The notes under the pieces were generated by a model. The model made no database searches. It was not told the DNA's origin and saw only the letters and a list, made by a program, of their open reading frames with translations. From NCBI RefSeq assembly GCF_003634935.1, contig NZ_RBXO01000001.1:3435501-3499500 (forward strand): a stretch of DNA of 64,000 nt, given 5' to 3'. The translations under genes and the position numbers were made by a program. Below, piece by piece: positions 51,501 to 61,544 of this stretch. Position 1 is the first letter of the stretch. Each line of letters begins with the position of its first letter. Origin of the DNA: Saccharothrix australiensis (GTDB taxonomy: Bacteria > Actinomycetota > Actinomycetes > Mycobacteriales > Pseudonocardiaceae).

Positions 51501-54500
51501 CGGTCGACGTCCAGGTCGCGGTCACCGCACCGGACGACACCGGCGCGCGGACCGTCACCGTCCACTCCCGCCACGACGACGAGCCGTGGGTCCGGCACGC
51601 CACCGGCCGCCTCACCGCCGACGCGGGCGCGCCGACCGGCCTGCCCGAGTGGCCGCCCGCCGGCGCGGACCCGGTCGACGTCGCCGACCTGTACCCGGCG
51701 CTGGCCGCCGCCGGCCTGCGCTACGGTCCGGCGTTCCAGGGCCTGCGGGCCGCGTGGCGGACCGCCGACGCCGTCTACGCCGAGGTCGCCACGACCCGCG
51801 ACGTCGCGGGCTTCGGCCTGCACCCGGCCCTGCTGGACGCCGCCCTGCACGCCATCGGCCTGGGCGGGTTCGTCGACGTCGCGGGCGGCGCGCCGGTGCT
51901 GCCCTTCGCGTGGAGCGGGGTCCGCCTGCACGCCACGGGCGCGGAGTCCTTGCGGGTCAAGGTGTCCCGCGCCGGCGGCGCGGTGTCGCTGACCCTCGCC
52001 GACGACACCGGCGCGCCCGTCGCGGAGGTCGCGTCGCTGACCCTCCGGCCGCTCGCGCCCGACGCGATCCGCGGTGGCCACGTCGAGTCCCTGTACGCGG
52101 TGCGGTGGGCGTCGGTCGCCGTGCCGGACGCGCCGGAGGCCGCGGTGGCGACCTGTCCCGGCGGCGACCCGCGCGAGACCGCCGCATGGGCGCTGGACGT
52201 GGCGCGGGCGTGGCTGGAGGACGGCGACGGCCCGTTGTTCGTCGTGACCCGCGGCGCGGTGGGCGAGGACCCCGACCCCGCGCAGGCCGCCGTGTGGGGC
52301 CTGCTGCGCTCGGCCCAGTCCGAGCACCCGGGGCGCATCGTGCTGGTCGACACCGACGACTCGCGGCCGGTGCCGTTCGGCGCGCTCGTGGTGGGCGAGC
52401 ACCAGGTGGCCGTGCGCGACGGCGTCGTGACCGCGCCCCGGCTGGTCCGCGCGCCACGACCGGACGCCGAGGTCCGGCTGTCCGGGGCGGTGCTGGTCAC
52501 GGGCGCGAGCGGCACGCTGGGCGGGCACGTCGCGCGGCACCTGGTGACCGCGCACGACGTCCGCGACCTGCTGCTGCTCAGCCGGCGCGGCGAGGTGCCG
52601 GAGCTGACCGCCGACCTGCGCGCGCTCGGCGCGGAGGTCACCTGGGCCGCCGCCGACGCCGCCGACCGCGACGCCGTGGCCGCCCTGGTCGCCGGTCGCG
52701 ACCTGTCCGCCGTCGTGCACGCGGCGGGCGTGCTGGACGACGGCGTGTTCACCGCCCAGACCCCGGAACGGCTCGACGCCGTGTTCCGCGCCAAGGTCGA
52801 CGCGGTCACCGTCCTCGACGAGGTGACCCGCGAGCACGACCTCACGGCGTTCGTGGTGTTCTCCTCCGCCGCCGGGGTGTTCGGCACCCCCGGCCAGGCC
52901 AACTACGCCGCCGCCAACGCCTGGCTCGACGCGTTCGCCGCGCGCCGCCGCGCCGCGGGCCGGCCCGCCACGTCCCTGGCCTGGGGCCTGTGGTCCGACG
53001 ACAGCGCCCTGACCGGCGCGGCCGACCGCCGCCGGCTGGCCCGCGCGGGCGCGGCGGGGCTGCCCACCGCCGAGGCGCTCGACCTGTTCGACGTCGCGCT
53101 GGGCGCGCCGGACGCGCTGCTCGTGCCGATGCGGCTGGACCTGGCGGCGTTCCGCGACGCCGCGCCGCCGCTGCTGCGCGGCCTGGTCCGCACGCCGGTC
53201 CGCCGCGCCGCGAGCCGCCGCGCCGACTCCTCCGACCTGGCCCGCGCGCTGGCCGGGCTCGACGCCGACGAGCGGGACCGGCACGTGCTGGACCTGGTGC
53301 GCGGCCACGTCGCGGCGGTCCTCGGGCACGCGGGCGCGGCGGCGGTCGACCCGCTGCACACGTTCGGCGACCTCGGGTTCGACTCGTTGACCGCCGTGGA
53401 GCTGCGCAACGCGCTGGGCGCGGACACCGGGCTGCGGCTGCCCGCGACGCTGGTGTTCGACTACCCGACGCCGCGCGTGCTGGCCGACCACCTGCTGGCC
53501 GAGCTGTCCGGCGCGGACGTCGCGGTCGACGTGGCGCGGGCGACGGCGTCGGCCGACGACCCCATCGCCATCGTGGGCATGGCGTGCCGGTTCCCCGGCG
53601 GTGTCGCCTCGCCCGAGGACCTGTGGCGGCTGGTCGCGACCGGTGGCGACGGCGTCACCGACCTGCCGACCGACCGCGGCTGGAACGTCGAGGCGCTCTA
53701 CGACCCCGACCCGGACCGGCCCGGCACCAGCTACACCCGCTCCGGCGGGTTCCTGGCGACCGCGGCCGACTTCGACCCCGGCTTCTTCGGCATCTCGCCG
53801 CGCGAGGCGCTGGCGATGGACCCGCAGCACCGGTTGCTGCTGGAGACGTCGTGGGAGGCCGTCGAGCGGGCCAGCATCGACCCGCGCTCCCTGCGCGGCA
53901 GCCGGACGGGCGTGTTCGCGGGCGTGATGTACAACGACTACGGGAACCTCCTGCAACTCGCCGCCGAGGACCTGGAGGCGTACCTGAGCACCGGCACGTC
54001 CGGCAGCGTCGCGTCCGGGCGGGTGGCCTACACGTTCGGGCTGGAGGGCCCGGCGGTGACGGTGGACACGGCGTGCTCGTCGTCGTTGGTGGCGTTGAAC
54101 ATGGCCGCGCACGCGCTGCGGGCGGGGGAGTGCGACCTCGCGCTGGTGGGCGGGGTGACGGTGATGTCGACGCCCGGCACGTTCATCGCGTTCAGCCGGC
54201 AGCGCGGCCTGGCCCCGGACGGCCGGTGCAAGGCGTTCGCCGCCGCCGCCGACGGCACCGGGTGGGGTGAGGGCGTCGGCATGTTGCTGGTGGAGCGGCT
54301 GTCCGACGCCCGGCGCAACGGTCACCGCGTGCTCGCCGTGGTCAAGGGTTCGGCGGTGAACCAGGACGGCGCGTCGAACGGCTTGACCGCGCCGAATGGT
54401 CCGTCGCAGCAGCGGGTGATCCGCCAGGCGTTGGCGAACGCCGGATTGCGTCCGTCCGATGTGGACGCCGTGGAGGCGCACGGCACCGGCACCACGTTGG

Positions 54501-57500
54501 GCGACCCCATCGAGGCGCAGGCGCTGCTGGCGACCTACGGGCAGGACCGGTCGGAACCGCTGTGGCTGGGTTCGATCAAGTCGAACATCGGCCACACGCA
54601 GGCGGCGGCGGGTGTCGCCGGGATCATCAAGATGGTCATGGCGATGCGGCACGGCGTGCTGCCGAAGACGTTGCACGTGGACGAGCCGTCGTCGCACGTG
54701 GACTGGTCGGAGGGCGCGGTCGAGCTGTTGACCGACAACCGGCCGTGGCCGGAGGTGGGTCGCGCGCGGCGGGCGGCGGTGTCGTCGTTCGGCGTCAGCG
54801 GCACCAACGCGCACGTCATCCTCGAACACGTGCCCGCACCGGACGCGCCGGCCGAGCCCGAGGAGCGGCTCGTCCCGGTGCTGCTGTCCGCCCGCACCGC
54901 GGCCGGGCTCGGCGCGCAGGCCGCGCGGCTGCGCGACTTCGTGGCGGACCGGGACGTCCGGCCGCTCGACCTCGCGCACTCGCTGGCCGTGGCGCGGACC
55001 CGGTTCGCCCACCGGGCGGTCGTGGTCGGCGCGACCCGCGAGGAACTCGTGCGGGGGCTGGACGAGCTGGCCGGCGGGCTGCCCGCGTCGCCGGGTGTCG
55101 TGCGCGGCACGGCGGCCCGGTCGGGTCGCGTGGTGTTCGTGTTCCCCGGCCAGGGTTCGCAGTGGGCGGGCATGGCGGTGGAGCTGCTGGAGACCTCGCC
55201 CGCGTTCGCCGAGCGGATGGCGGGGTGCGCCGCCGCGATCCACCCGCTGGTCGACTGGGACCTGTACGAGGTGCTGCGGTCCGGCGACTTCGAGCGGGTC
55301 GACGTCGTGCAGCCGGTGCTGTTCGCGGTGATGGTGTCGCTGGCGGGGCTGTGGCGGTCGTGGGGCGTCGAGCCCGCGGCGGTCGTCGGGCACTCCCAGG
55401 GCGAGATCGCCGCCGCCGTCGTGGCGGGCGCGTTGACCTTGGCCGACGGCGCGGCGGTCGTCGTCGAGCGGTCCCGGCTGATCACGCGCATCGGCGGCCG
55501 GGGCGGCATGGTGTCCCTCGCGCTGCCCGCCGCCGACGCGGAGGCGCTCGTCGCCAGGTTCGCCGGGCTGTCCGTCGCGGCGGTCAACGGGCCGGGCTCC
55601 GTCGTCGTGTCCGGCGAGGTGCCCGCGCTGGACGGCCTCCGAGCCTGGTGCGACGACCACGGCGTGCGGGCGCGGCGGATCGCGGTGGACTACGCGTCCC
55701 ACTCGGCGCAGGTCGAGCCGCTGGCCGACGACATCGTGGCCGCGCTGCGCGGCATCACGCCCCGGCCGGGGACCGTGCCGCTGTACTCGACCGTGACCGG
55801 CGAGGTGCTGACCGGCGCGGAGATGGACGCCGCCTACTGGTACCGCAACCTGCGCGGCACCGTGGACCTGCGGGGCGCGGTGGAGCGCCTGGCCGCCGAC
55901 GGCCACGACGTGGCGATCGAGGTCAGCCCGCACCCCGTGCTGACGATGGGCGTCCAGGAGACGTGGGAAGCCGCCGGCGGCGCGGTCGTCGGCACGCTGC
56001 GGCGCGGCGAGGGCGGCCTGCGCCGGGCGCTGGCGTCGCTGGCGGAGGTCGTGGTGGCCGGGGTGGAGCCGGACTGGTCCGCGCTCGCGCCCGGCGTCGT
56101 CGTCGACCTGCCGACGCACGCGTTCGAGCACACCCGCTACTGGCCGACGCTGGTCGACGCGCCCGGCGACGTGTCCGCCGCCGGCCTCGGCGCGGCCGAC
56201 CACCCGCTGCTGGGCGCGGCGGCCGAGCTGCCCGGCTCGGACGGCGTCGTGTTCACCGCCCGGCTGTCCACGCGGACGCACCCGTGGCTGGCCGACCACG
56301 CCCTCGGCGGCACGGTGCTGTTGCCCGGCACGGCGTTCGTGGAGCTCGCGCTGCGCGCAGGCGACGAGGTGGGCTGCGCGCTGGTGGAGGAGCTGACCCT
56401 CGCCGCGCCGCTGGTGCTGTCCGACGCGGCGGTGCAGCTGCGCCTGGTGGTGGACGGTCCGGACGAGGCGGGTCGGCGCGCCCTCGCCGTGCACTCGCGC
56501 CGCGAAGGGGCCGTCGACGAGCCGTGGACGCCCCACGCGACCGGTGTGCTGGCCCCGCGCGGCGAGGTGGCGGTGGACCTGACCGCGTGGCCGCCGCCGG
56601 GCGAGCCGGTCGCCCTGGACACCCTCTACGACGACCTCGCCGCCGCCGGGCTGGAGTACGGCCCGACGTTCCAGGGCCTGCGCGCGGCCTGGCGGCACGG
56701 CGACGAGGTGTTCGCCGAGGTCGAGCTGCCCGTCGACCCCGGCGGGCACACGCTGCACCCGGCGCTGCTGGACGCGGCGCTGCACGCGATCGCCGTCGCG
56801 GGCTTCGGCGGCGGTGGCCTGCCGTTCACGTGGTCCGGGGTGAGCGCGGTCGTCGCGGGCGCGGACCGGCTGCGCGTGCGGCTGTCCGAAGTGGACGACG
56901 GCGTGATCCGCCTCGACCTCGCCGACGGGGACGGCGCGCCGGTCGGCGTCGTCGGCGGCCTCACCCTGCGCGCCGCGCCGACCGGCCCGGCGGGCGCGGA
57001 GTCGCTGTTCCGCGTCGACTGGGTGGAGGTGCCGCCGGGCGCACCCGGCGAGCTGACCTTCGCCGTGCTGGGCGAGGACGAGCTGAAGGTGGGCGCGGCG
57101 CTGGACCTGGCCGGCGTGCGCTACGCGAGCCACCCCGACCTCGCCTCCCTGGTCGCGGGCGGGGTGCCGGCCGCCGTGCTGTGCCCGGTGGTCCCGGCGG
57201 CGGGCGACCCGGCGTCGGCCACCCGCGCCACCCTGCTGCGGGTCGTTGACCTGCTGCGCGACTGGTCGGCCGACCCGCGGTGCGCGGCGAGCAGGCTCGT
57301 CGTCGTCACCGCGGGCGTCCGGGCCGACGACCCGGTGGTCGCCGCGGTGTGGGGCCTCGTCCGGTCCGCCCAGTCGGAGAACCCCGGCCGGTTCAGCCTC
57401 CTCGACCTCGACCTCGACCTCGACCTCGACGGCGCGGGCGCGGCGGTGGCCGCCGCGCTGGCCTGCGACGAGCCGCAGCTCGCCGTGCGGGACGGCGGCA

Positions 57501-59455
57501 TCACCGCGCCGCGCCTGGTCCGCGTGCCCGCCGCCGACACCGACCCGGTCGTGTTCGACCCCGACGGCACGGTGCTGATCACCGGCGCGACCGGTGTGCT
57601 GGGCGGGCTCGTGGCCCGGCACCTCGTGACCGCGCACGGCGTCCGCGGCCTGCTGCTGGTGAGCCGCGGCGCGGCCGACGAACTGGCGGAGGAGCTGCGC
57701 GGGCTGGGCGCGGCGGTGGCCGTGGCCGCGTGCGACGCCGCCGACCCCGACGCGCTGCGCGCCGCCGTGGCGGGCTTGCCGCCCGACCGGCCGCTGCGGG
57801 GCGTGATCCACGCGGCGGGCGTCCTGGACGACGGCGTGATCGGGTCGCTGACGCCCGAGCGCGTCGACCGCGTGCTGCGCCCGAAGGTGGACGCCGTGCT
57901 GGCGCTGGACGAGGTGACCCGCGACCACGCCCTGACCGCGTTCGTCGTGTTCTCCTCCGCCGCCGGCACCTTCGGCGGTCCCGGACAGGGCAACTACGCG
58001 GCGGCCAACGCGTTCGTCGAGGCCGTCACCGCCCGCCGGCGCGCGGCGGGCCTGCCCGGCGTCGCCCTCGGGTGGGGCCTGTGGGCGCGGCGCAGCGCCA
58101 TGACCGGCGACCTGGCGGAGGTGGACCTGCGGCGGATGGCGCGCTCCGGCCTGGTGCCGCTGGCCTCCGACGAGGGCCTGGCCCTGTTCGACCGGGCCTG
58201 CGCCGCCAACCTGCCGGTCGCGCTGCCCGTGCGGGTCGACTTCGCGGCGCTGCGCGAGCAGGCGTCCGCCGGGCTGCTGCCGCCGCTGCTGCGCGGCCTG
58301 GTCCGCGCGCCGTCCCGGCGGGCGGCGGCGGCACGGCACGACCCGGCCGAGTACGCCCGCTCGCTCGCGGCGATGTCCGGGCCGGACCGCGCCGCCGCGC
58401 TGCTCGACCTGGTGCGCGGCCAAGCGGGCGCGGTGCTCGGCCACGACCCGGACGCGATCGCGCCCGACCAGCCGTTCCTGGAGCTGGGCTTCGACTCCCT
58501 GACGTCGCTGGAGCTGCGCAACCGCCTGGTCGCCGCGACCGGGAGCGCGCTGCCGGCGACCCTGCTGTTCGACCACCCCACCCCGGAGCGCGTGATGGCC
58601 GTCCTCGCGGAAGCCGTCGCGGGCGCCGCGCCCGAGCCGGCGGCGGCCGACACGGTGACGACGATGTACCGGCAGGCGGCGCGAGCGGGCCGGATGTCGG
58701 AGTTCCTGCCGCTGCTCATCGCGGCCTCGGAGTTCCGGCCTTCCTTCGCCGCCCCGGCCGACCTGCCCGCGCCGCTCGCGGTGACCCGGCTGGCGCCGGG
58801 GCCGGGGCCGGTGGTGGTGTGCCTGCCGTCGATCCTGGCCATCTCCGGTCCCTTCCAGTACACGCGGTTCGCGGCGGCGCTGCGGGACCGGCGCGAGGTG
58901 GCGGTGCTGCCCGCGCCGGGCTTCCTGGCCTCCGAACCGGTGCCCGCCTCGGTCGAGGCGGTGACGGAGGCGCAGGCGGAGGCGTTGCGCGCGTACGTCG
59001 GCGACCGGCCGTACGTGCTGCTGGGGCACTCGTCGGGCGGGATGCTGGCGCACGAGCTGGCCGCCCGCCTCGACGGCGAGGGTGGACCGGCGGCGGTCGT
59101 GCTGATCGACATCTACTCGCACGACGGCGACGCGCTGACCGGCATCCAGGGCGACCTGACCGACGGGATGCTGGACCGCGAGGACGGCCACACACCGCTG
59201 GACGACGCGCGCCTCACGGCGATGGGGGCCTACTTCCGCCTCTACCGCGACTGGCGGCCGCGGGAGATCGGCGCCCGCACCCTCCTGGTCCGCGCCGCGG
59301 AACCGCTGTTCGCGTGGAACCGGGACGGCGAGTGGCGGTCGACGTGGGCCGGTGCGCACGAGGCGCTGGACACGCCGGGCAACCACTTCACCGTGATGGA
59401 GTCCCACGCCGGGACGACGGCCGAGGCCGTGGCCACCTGGCTGGACCGCCTGTAG
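48536..59455 (+). CDS. Type I modular PKS, two modules plus thioesterase (w11-w12-TE)
   Basis: A 3639-residue terminal PKS. ATG at 48536 lies 5 bases after AAGGTGA (48524-48530) and gives the docking helix [15 protein letters not shown]. Order is docking, KS-AT-DH-KR-ACP (w11, malonyl), KS-AT-DH-KR-ACP (w12, methylmalonyl), TE. The w12 unit becomes C1-C2 of the product, so a 2-methyl-2-enoyl acyl chain should be released. The TE ends the assembly line by cyclization or hydrolysis, and there is no C-terminal docking tail. The w12 AT is a methylmalonyl AT (GHSQG, YASH) but is high in GC and clearly different from the three near-identical ATs of w5-w7. A (GACCTC)n run at 57404-57430 encodes an [10 protein letters not shown] stretch in the w12 KR region. 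The open frame extends upstream through gene 4 only as shadow. Confidence 0.97.
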   Translation: MANEDKYLAYLKRATGDLREARRRLREAEERDTEPVAIVGMACRFPGGVRTPEDLWRLVADGGDGIGPFPDDRGWDLDGLFHPDPDHAGTSYADEGGFLDGVADFDRELFGISPREALAMDPQQRLLLETSWEAVERAGIAPASLRGSRTGVFAGVMYHEYVGLLQQSADEGVEGYLGTGNSGSIASGRVAYTLGLEGPAITIDTACSSSLVALHWAARALRAGECDLALAGGVTVMVSPAAFVNFSRQRGLAADGRCKPFAAAADGTGWGEGAGMLLVERLSDARRNGRPVLAVLRGSALNQDGASSGLTAPNGPSQQRVIRQALASARLSAADVDVVEAHGTGTTLGDPIEAQALLATYGQERPADRPLWLGSVKSNLGHTQAAAGVAGVMKVVLAMRHGVLPRTLHVDEPSPHVDWSAGGVELLTEARPWPAGERPRRAAVSSFGISGTNAHVVLEEAPVAESEVDAPVRRLPVLPLPVSGRSPAALRAQAERLLDHVRATGVAPLDLACSLATTRSALPCRAVVVASDADEVLLGLAALADGTAAAGVVHGTAAEGRVAFLFTGQGAQRVGMGRELYGAFPVFADAFDAVCAEFDFPLRDTVFEGGEPIDRTEHAQPALFAVEVALFRLLESWGVRPNAVAGHSIGELAAAHVAGVLSLADAAKVVAARGRLMQALPEGGAMVAVQAAEAEVELTPGVSVAAVNGPSSIVLSGVEEEVQAIAEGLAAQGRKTKRLTVSHAFHSVLMEPMLDDFRAVVEGVTYSAPDIPAVSTVTGKPVTDEWRSPEYWVGQVRQAVRFADAVTALHDQGVRTFLELGPDGVLSAVVREVAADSAAAPLLRRDRPEVHTATTALAAAHAHGAAVDWAAFFAGTGARRVDLPTYAFQRERFWPSGVAHAGDLAHAGLRHADHPLLGALVALADADGVLLTGRLSLHAHPWLADHALGDVPLLPGAALVDLAVHAGDQVGCPTLAELTLHAPLPLTGPVDVQVAVTAPDDTGARTVTVHSRHDDEPWVRHATGRLTADAGAPTGLPEWPPAGADPVDVADLYPALAAAGLRYGPAFQGLRAAWRTADAVYAEVATTRDVAGFGLHPALLDAALHAIGLGGFVDVAGGAPVLPFAWSGVRLHATGAESLRVKVSRAGGAVSLTLADDTGAPVAEVASLTLRPLAPDAIRGGHVESLYAVRWASVAVPDAPEAAVATCPGGDPRETAAWALDVARAWLEDGDGPLFVVTRGAVGEDPDPAQAAVWGLLRSAQSEHPGRIVLVDTDDSRPVPFGALVVGEHQVAVRDGVVTAPRLVRAPRPDAEVRLSGAVLVTGASGTLGGHVARHLVTAHDVRDLLLLSRRGEVPELTADLRALGAEVTWAAADAADRDAVAALVAGRDLSAVVHAAGVLDDGVFTAQTPERLDAVFRAKVDAVTVLDEVTREHDLTAFVVFSSAAGVFGTPGQANYAAANAWLDAFAARRRAAGRPATSLAWGLWSDDSALTGAADRRRLARAGAAGLPTAEALDLFDVALGAPDALLVPMRLDLAAFRDAAPPLLRGLVRTPVRRAASRRADSSDLARALAGLDADERDRHVLDLVRGHVAAVLGHAGAAAVDPLHTFGDLGFDSLTAVELRNALGADTGLRLPATLVFDYPTPRVLADHLLAELSGADVAVDVARATASADDPIAIVGMACRFPGGVASPEDLWRLVATGGDGVTDLPTDRGWNVEALYDPDPDRPGTSYTRSGGFLATAADFDPGFFGISPREALAMDPQHRLLLETSWEAVERASIDPRSLRGSRTGVFAGVMYNDYGNLLQLAAEDLEAYLSTGTSGSVASGRVAYTFGLEGPAVTVDTACSSSLVALNMAAHALRAGECDLALVGGVTVMSTPGTFIAFSRQRGLAPDGRCKAFAAAADGTGWGEGVGMLLVERLSDARRNGHRVLAVVKGSAVNQDGASNGLTAPNGPSQQRVIRQALANAGLRPSDVDAVEAHGTGTTLGDPIEAQALLATYGQDRSEPLWLGSIKSNIGHTQAAAGVAGIIKMVMAMRHGVLPKTLHVDEPSSHVDWSEGAVELLTDNRPWPEVGRARRAAVSSFGVSGTNAHVILEHVPAPDAPAEPEERLVPVLLSARTAAGLGAQAARLRDFVADRDVRPLDLAHSLAVARTRFAHRAVVVGATREELVRGLDELAGGLPASPGVVRGTAARSGRVVFVFPGQGSQWAGMAVELLETSPAFAERMAGCAAAIHPLVDWDLYEVLRSGDFERVDVVQPVLFAVMVSLAGLWRSWGVEPAAVVGHSQGEIAAAVVAGALTLADGAAVVVERSRLITRIGGRGGMVSLALPAADAEALVARFAGLSVAAVNGPGSVVVSGEVPALDGLRAWCDDHGVRARRIAVDYASHSAQVEPLADDIVAALRGITPRPGTVPLYSTVTGEVLTGAEMDAAYWYRNLRGTVDLRGAVERLAADGHDVAIEVSPHPVLTMGVQETWEAAGGAVVGTLRRGEGGLRRALASLAEVVVAGVEPDWSALAPGVVVDLPTHAFEHTRYWPTLVDAPGDVSAAGLGAADHPLLGAAAELPGSDGVVFTARLSTRTHPWLADHALGGTVLLPGTAFVELALRAGDEVGCALVEELTLAAPLVLSDAAVQLRLVVDGPDEAGRRALAVHSRREGAVDEPWTPHATGVLAPRGEVAVDLTAWPPPGEPVALDTLYDDLAAAGLEYGPTFQGLRAAWRHGDEVFAEVELPVDPGGHTLHPALLDAALHAIAVAGFGGGGLPFTWSGVSAVVAGADRLRVRLSEVDDGVIRLDLADGDGAPVGVVGGLTLRAAPTGPAGAESLFRVDWVEVPPGAPGELTFAVLGEDELKVGAALDLAGVRYASHPDLASLVAGGVPAAVLCPVVPAAGDPASATRATLLRVVDLLRDWSADPRCAASRLVVVTAGVRADDPVVAAVWGLVRSAQSENPGRFSLLDLDLDLDLDGAGAAVAAALACDEPQLAVRDGGITAPRLVRVPAADTDPVVFDPDGTVLITGATGVLGGLVARHLVTAHGVRGLLLVSRGAADELAEELRGLGAAVAVAACDAADPDALRAAVAGLPPDRPLRGVIHAAGVLDDGVIGSLTPERVDRVLRPKVDAVLALDEVTRDHALTAFVVFSSAAGTFGGPGQGNYAAANAFVEAVTARRRAAGLPGVALGWGLWARRSAMTGDLAEVDLRRMARSGLVPLASDEGLALFDRACAANLPVALPVRVDFAALREQASAGLLPPLLRGLVRAPSRRAAAARHDPAEYARSLAAMSGPDRAAALLDLVRGQAGAVLGHDPDAIAPDQPFLELGFDSLTSLELRNRLVAATGSALPATLLFDHPTPERVMAVLAEAVAGAAPEPAAADTVTTMYRQAARAGRMSEFLPLLIAASEFRPSFAAPADLPAPLAVTRLAPGPGPVVVCLPSILAISGPFQYTRFAAALRDRREVAVLPAPGFLASEPVPASVEAVTEAQAEALRAYVGDRPYVLLGHSSGGMLAHELAARLDGEGGPAAVVLIDIYSHDGDALTGIQGDLTDGMLDREDGHTPLDDARLTAMGAYFRLYRDWRPREIGARTLLVRAAEPLFAWNRDGEWRSTWAGAHEALDTPGNHFTVMESHAGTTAEAVATWLDRL
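48636..53510 (+). other. PKS module w11: KS-AT(malonyl)-DH-KR-ACP
   Basis: KS Cys is residue 207. The AT has GHSIG (Ser 648) and HAFH. DH His is 946 in [10 protein letters not shown] (Asp variant) and Asp is 1101. The KR is B-type (LDD) with Tyr 1457. ACP Ser is 1617. Expected unit is 2-enoyl. Confidence 0.92.
53557..58615 (+). other. PKS module w12: KS-AT(methylmalonyl)-DH-KR-ACP
   Basis: KS Cys is residue 1847. The AT has GHSQG (Ser 2287) and YASH. DH His is 2588 in HxxxGxxxxP and Asp is 2746. The KR is B-type (LDD) with Tyr 3154. ACP Ser is 3321. As the final module it sets a 2-methyl-2-enoyl terminus. Confidence 0.94.
58780..59452 (+). other. C-terminal thioesterase domain
   Basis: An alpha/beta-hydrolase TE at the end of gene 5. 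The nucleophile is Ser 3499 in GHSSGG, Asp 3525 lies in LIDIY, and His 3617 lies in NHFTV, giving a plausible Ser-Asp-His triad with the spacing usual for PKS TEs. It should release the chain from the w12 ACP as a macrolactam, macrolactone or free acid. The sequence alone does not tell which. Confidence 0.92.
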
Positions 59456-59465
59456 GCGGGCGGAG

Positions 59466-59507
59466 GCCGCGCGCGTCACCGGTTCCCGGTGGCACGCGCG
59501 GCTTTTT
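59466..59507 (+). terminator. Rho-independent terminator after gene 5
   Basis: A 17-bp stem (59466-59482 with 59486-59502) has a 3-base loop, one C/A mismatch and one G/U pair, and is followed directly by TTTTT (59503-59507). It lies 11 bases after the gene 5 stop and should end the transcript of genes 3-5. Confidence 0.85.
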
Positions 59508-59580
59508 CGCGGTGTGGAGCCGGTTCGGCCTGGTGGCGGTGCGAAGCCGGCTCGGGTACCGGACCGCCCGCGGGAAGGCC

Positions 59581-59625
59581 GAAGGCCGCGCGTGCCACCG
59601 TTTTCCGGTGGCACGCGCGGCCTTC
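59581..59625. terminator. Second, near-copy hairpin in the convergent region
   Basis: A perfect 20-bp inverted repeat (59581-59600 with 59606-59625) with a 5-base loop. It repeats the hairpin at 59466-59502 with a period of 119 bases. There is no clear T-run on either side. It lies 65 bases beyond the stop of the minus-strand glycosyltransferase and may act as a bidirectional terminator or RNA 3'-end stabilizer. Confidence 0.65.
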
Positions 59626-59689
59626 GCTCGTGGTGGGGTCGGGCTCGGCCGGGTGCGACGCGAAGTCGGACCGGGCCGAGCGGCGCGGG

Positions 59690-61228
59690 TCAGGCCAGGT
59701 GGTGCATGGTCGGCCACAACCGCGACCACGGCTGCTTGACGTCCTCGCACAGCCAGATCGCCATGCCCTGGCTGAAGTTCACCACGCCGACCCCGTTGTC
59801 GACCTCGCCCACCCTGCGGACGGACCCGAAGTACTGCCGCAGGTAGTTCTCGTCCGCGCCCACGAACAGCACCGTGCGCGCGGAGTCCGGCGGCGCGCCG
59901 AAGTACCAGTACCCCCGGTGCGGGCTGTAGGCGTGCGGCAGGCCCCGCTCACGGCCCAGCACCTCCACCGCGCTCGCCGGGCCGTAGGTGTCGGCGACCA
60001 CCACGGCCTCCTCCTGCCGCGCGGCGGGCAGCGCCCGGTAGGCCCGCTCCACGGCGTCCACCAGCTCGGGGTTGCCGATGGTCTCCACGGACGACAGCAG
60101 GAACGCCTGCGGACCGGTCGCCACCGACGTCACCGGCAGCACGGGCAGCGCCAGGAACACCGCCGCGAGCGCGGAGAAGGCGAAACCCACCTTGCCGAAC
60201 GCGAACCGCCACCAGCGGGCCGAGTCGGCGCGGTCGAGTTCGACGGCCGCCACCGCCCACACGACGGGGAACACGCCGGCCACGTAGTACTGCCGCCCGT
60301 TGGTGATCAGGAACACCGCGAGCAGGCCGACGACCGTCCAGCCCAGGAACCGGTACGGCCGCAACCACTCCGCGCGCAGCAGCCGCCACGTCCCGTACAT
60401 GGCGGGGAACATCAGCAGCGGCCCGGCCGAACCCAGGACGAACGGCAGGAACATCGCGCGCCCGCCCTCGACGGCGTCGATCTCCGCCGACAGCACCGGA
60501 CCCATCGCGAGCTGCGGCCAGCCGTGCGACGCCTGCCACAGCAGGGCAGGCACGGTGGCCACGACGGCGATCGCCGCGCCGACCCACAGCAGCGGGCGGC
60601 CGAGCACCTCCCGCGGGCCGGTCACCGCGATCGACACCAGCAGCACGACCACCAGGAACACGACCAGGAACTTGTTCTGCAACGCGACGGCGGTGGTCAC
60701 GCCGGCCCACAGCAGCAGCACGTCCCGCCGCGTGCGCACCCACCGCACCAGGAGCAGGCAGATCAGCGCCCAGCTCACGATGTCCAGCGTCGCGGTGGCC
60801 AGCCAGTGGCCGTGCACCAGCACGATGGGGGAGCAGGCGAACGCGCCGGCCGCCACGAGCTGCGCCCGCCGCGCGCCGCCGAACTCCCGCGCCAGCAGCG
60901 CGGCGAGCACCACGCCCACCCCGGTCAGCAGCGCCGGGAACACCCGAAGCGCCACCAGGTTCGGCCCGAACAGCAGGTCCACGAGCCTCGCCACCAGCGG
61001 CACCAGCGGCGGCTGGTCGGCGTAGCTCCAGTCCAGGCTGCGGCCCGCGCGGAGGAAGTACAGCTCGTCACCGGCGAAGCCGTAGCGCCCCGCGGTGGCG
61101 AGCAGGGCCGCGACCACCGCGCCCGCCACCACCAGCACGGGCTGGCGGGCGAAGGCGGGCAGGTCCCGCGCCACCGGCTCGTCGATCGTCGCGGCGCTCT
61201 CCGCCGCCGTTCTCGCTTCTGCGACCAC
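59690..61228 (-). CDS. Membrane glycosyltransferase, PMT/ArnT-like (GT39/GT83 type)
   Basis: A 512-residue polytopic membrane protein. The GTG at 61228 is chosen because GGAGG (61238-61234) lies 5 bases before it; the GTG at 61231 is only 2 bases away. Hydrophobic segments run from about residue 31 to 370, followed by a soluble C-terminal domain (about 384-512). The first outside loop carries the acidic pair Asp54-Glu55 in GDELYF, then DWSYADQPPLVP. This layout is typical of transferases that use polyprenyl-phosphate sugars (protein mannosyltransferase and ArnT superfamily) on the outer face of the membrane. Donor and acceptor cannot be read from sequence. In this setting it may glycosylate the exported polyketide, but a cell-wall role is possible. 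It is transcribed against the PKS genes, converging with gene 5 and diverging from the ligase operon. Confidence 0.75.
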   Translation of the reverse strand: MVAEARTAAESAATIDEPVARDLPAFARQPVLVVAGAVVAALLATAGRYGFAGDELYFLRAGRSLDWSYADQPPLVPLVARLVDLLFGPNLVALRVFPALLTGVGVVLAALLAREFGGARRAQLVAAGAFACSPIVLVHGHWLATATLDIVSWALICLLLVRWVRTRRDVLLLWAGVTTAVALQNKFLVVFLVVVLLVSIAVTGPREVLGRPLLWVGAAIAVVATVPALLWQASHGWPQLAMGPVLSAEIDAVEGGRAMFLPFVLGSAGPLLMFPAMYGTWRLLRAEWLRPYRFLGWTVVGLLAVFLITNGRQYYVAGVFPVVWAVAAVELDRADSARWWRFAFGKVGFAFSALAAVFLALPVLPVTSVATGPQAFLLSSVETIGNPELVDAVERAYRALPAARQEEAVVVADTYGPASAVEVLGRERGLPHAYSPHRGYWYFGAPPDSARTVLFVGADENYLRQYFGSVRRVGEVDNGVGVVNFSQGMAIWLCEDVKQPWSRLWPTMHHLA

Positions 61229-61380
61229 CACTACCTCCGTGGCGAGAAAAGGGGTTGACGGGAAAACCGCGAACGGGGCGGAAACGGCGTCGGGACAACG
61301 GGTGCCGAGCACATCGCGGAGGTTTTCCGCGGCGGAGCGTAACAGCGGCGCCACTCGGGCCGACCCCGCGCGACCGGGAT

Positions 61381-61437
61381 CAGGGGACCCTAGGGGGCGG
61401 GTAGGGGTTCACCGGGCCATGCCCCGGTGCGGAGCCT
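61381..61437 (+). promoter_or_regulatory. Promoter region of ligase operon with triple YAGGGG operator
   Basis: CAGGGG (61381), TAGGGG (61391) and TAGGGG (61402) are direct repeats spaced 10 and 11 bp, exactly as upstream of gene 3. The last copy is followed by TT, and a GAGCCT element (61432-61437) sits where TAGCTT sits in the gene 3 promoter. The middle copy is embedded in the palindrome CCCTAGGG (61388-61395). No good consensus -35/-10 is seen, so an activator is probably needed. The rest of the 61229-61544 divergent region holds no gene. On the minus strand TACGCT (61341-61336) is a weak -10 candidate for the glycosyltransferase. Confidence 0.5.
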
Positions 61438-61544
61438 GGGAGCGTGCCGGGGACGGGTGCCCGGCGCGTCCGCACGTTCCTCGGGGGACATCCCGCGCAG
61501 ACCGGCGACCACATCCACCGGCGCAGTGGACGGAAAGAGGTCCG

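Noticed and set aside
61255-61260. TTGACG on the plus strand as a -35 element
   Set aside because: No -10-like hexamer 16-19 bases downstream, and it lies about 290 bases before the ligase start, on the wrong side of the operator array.
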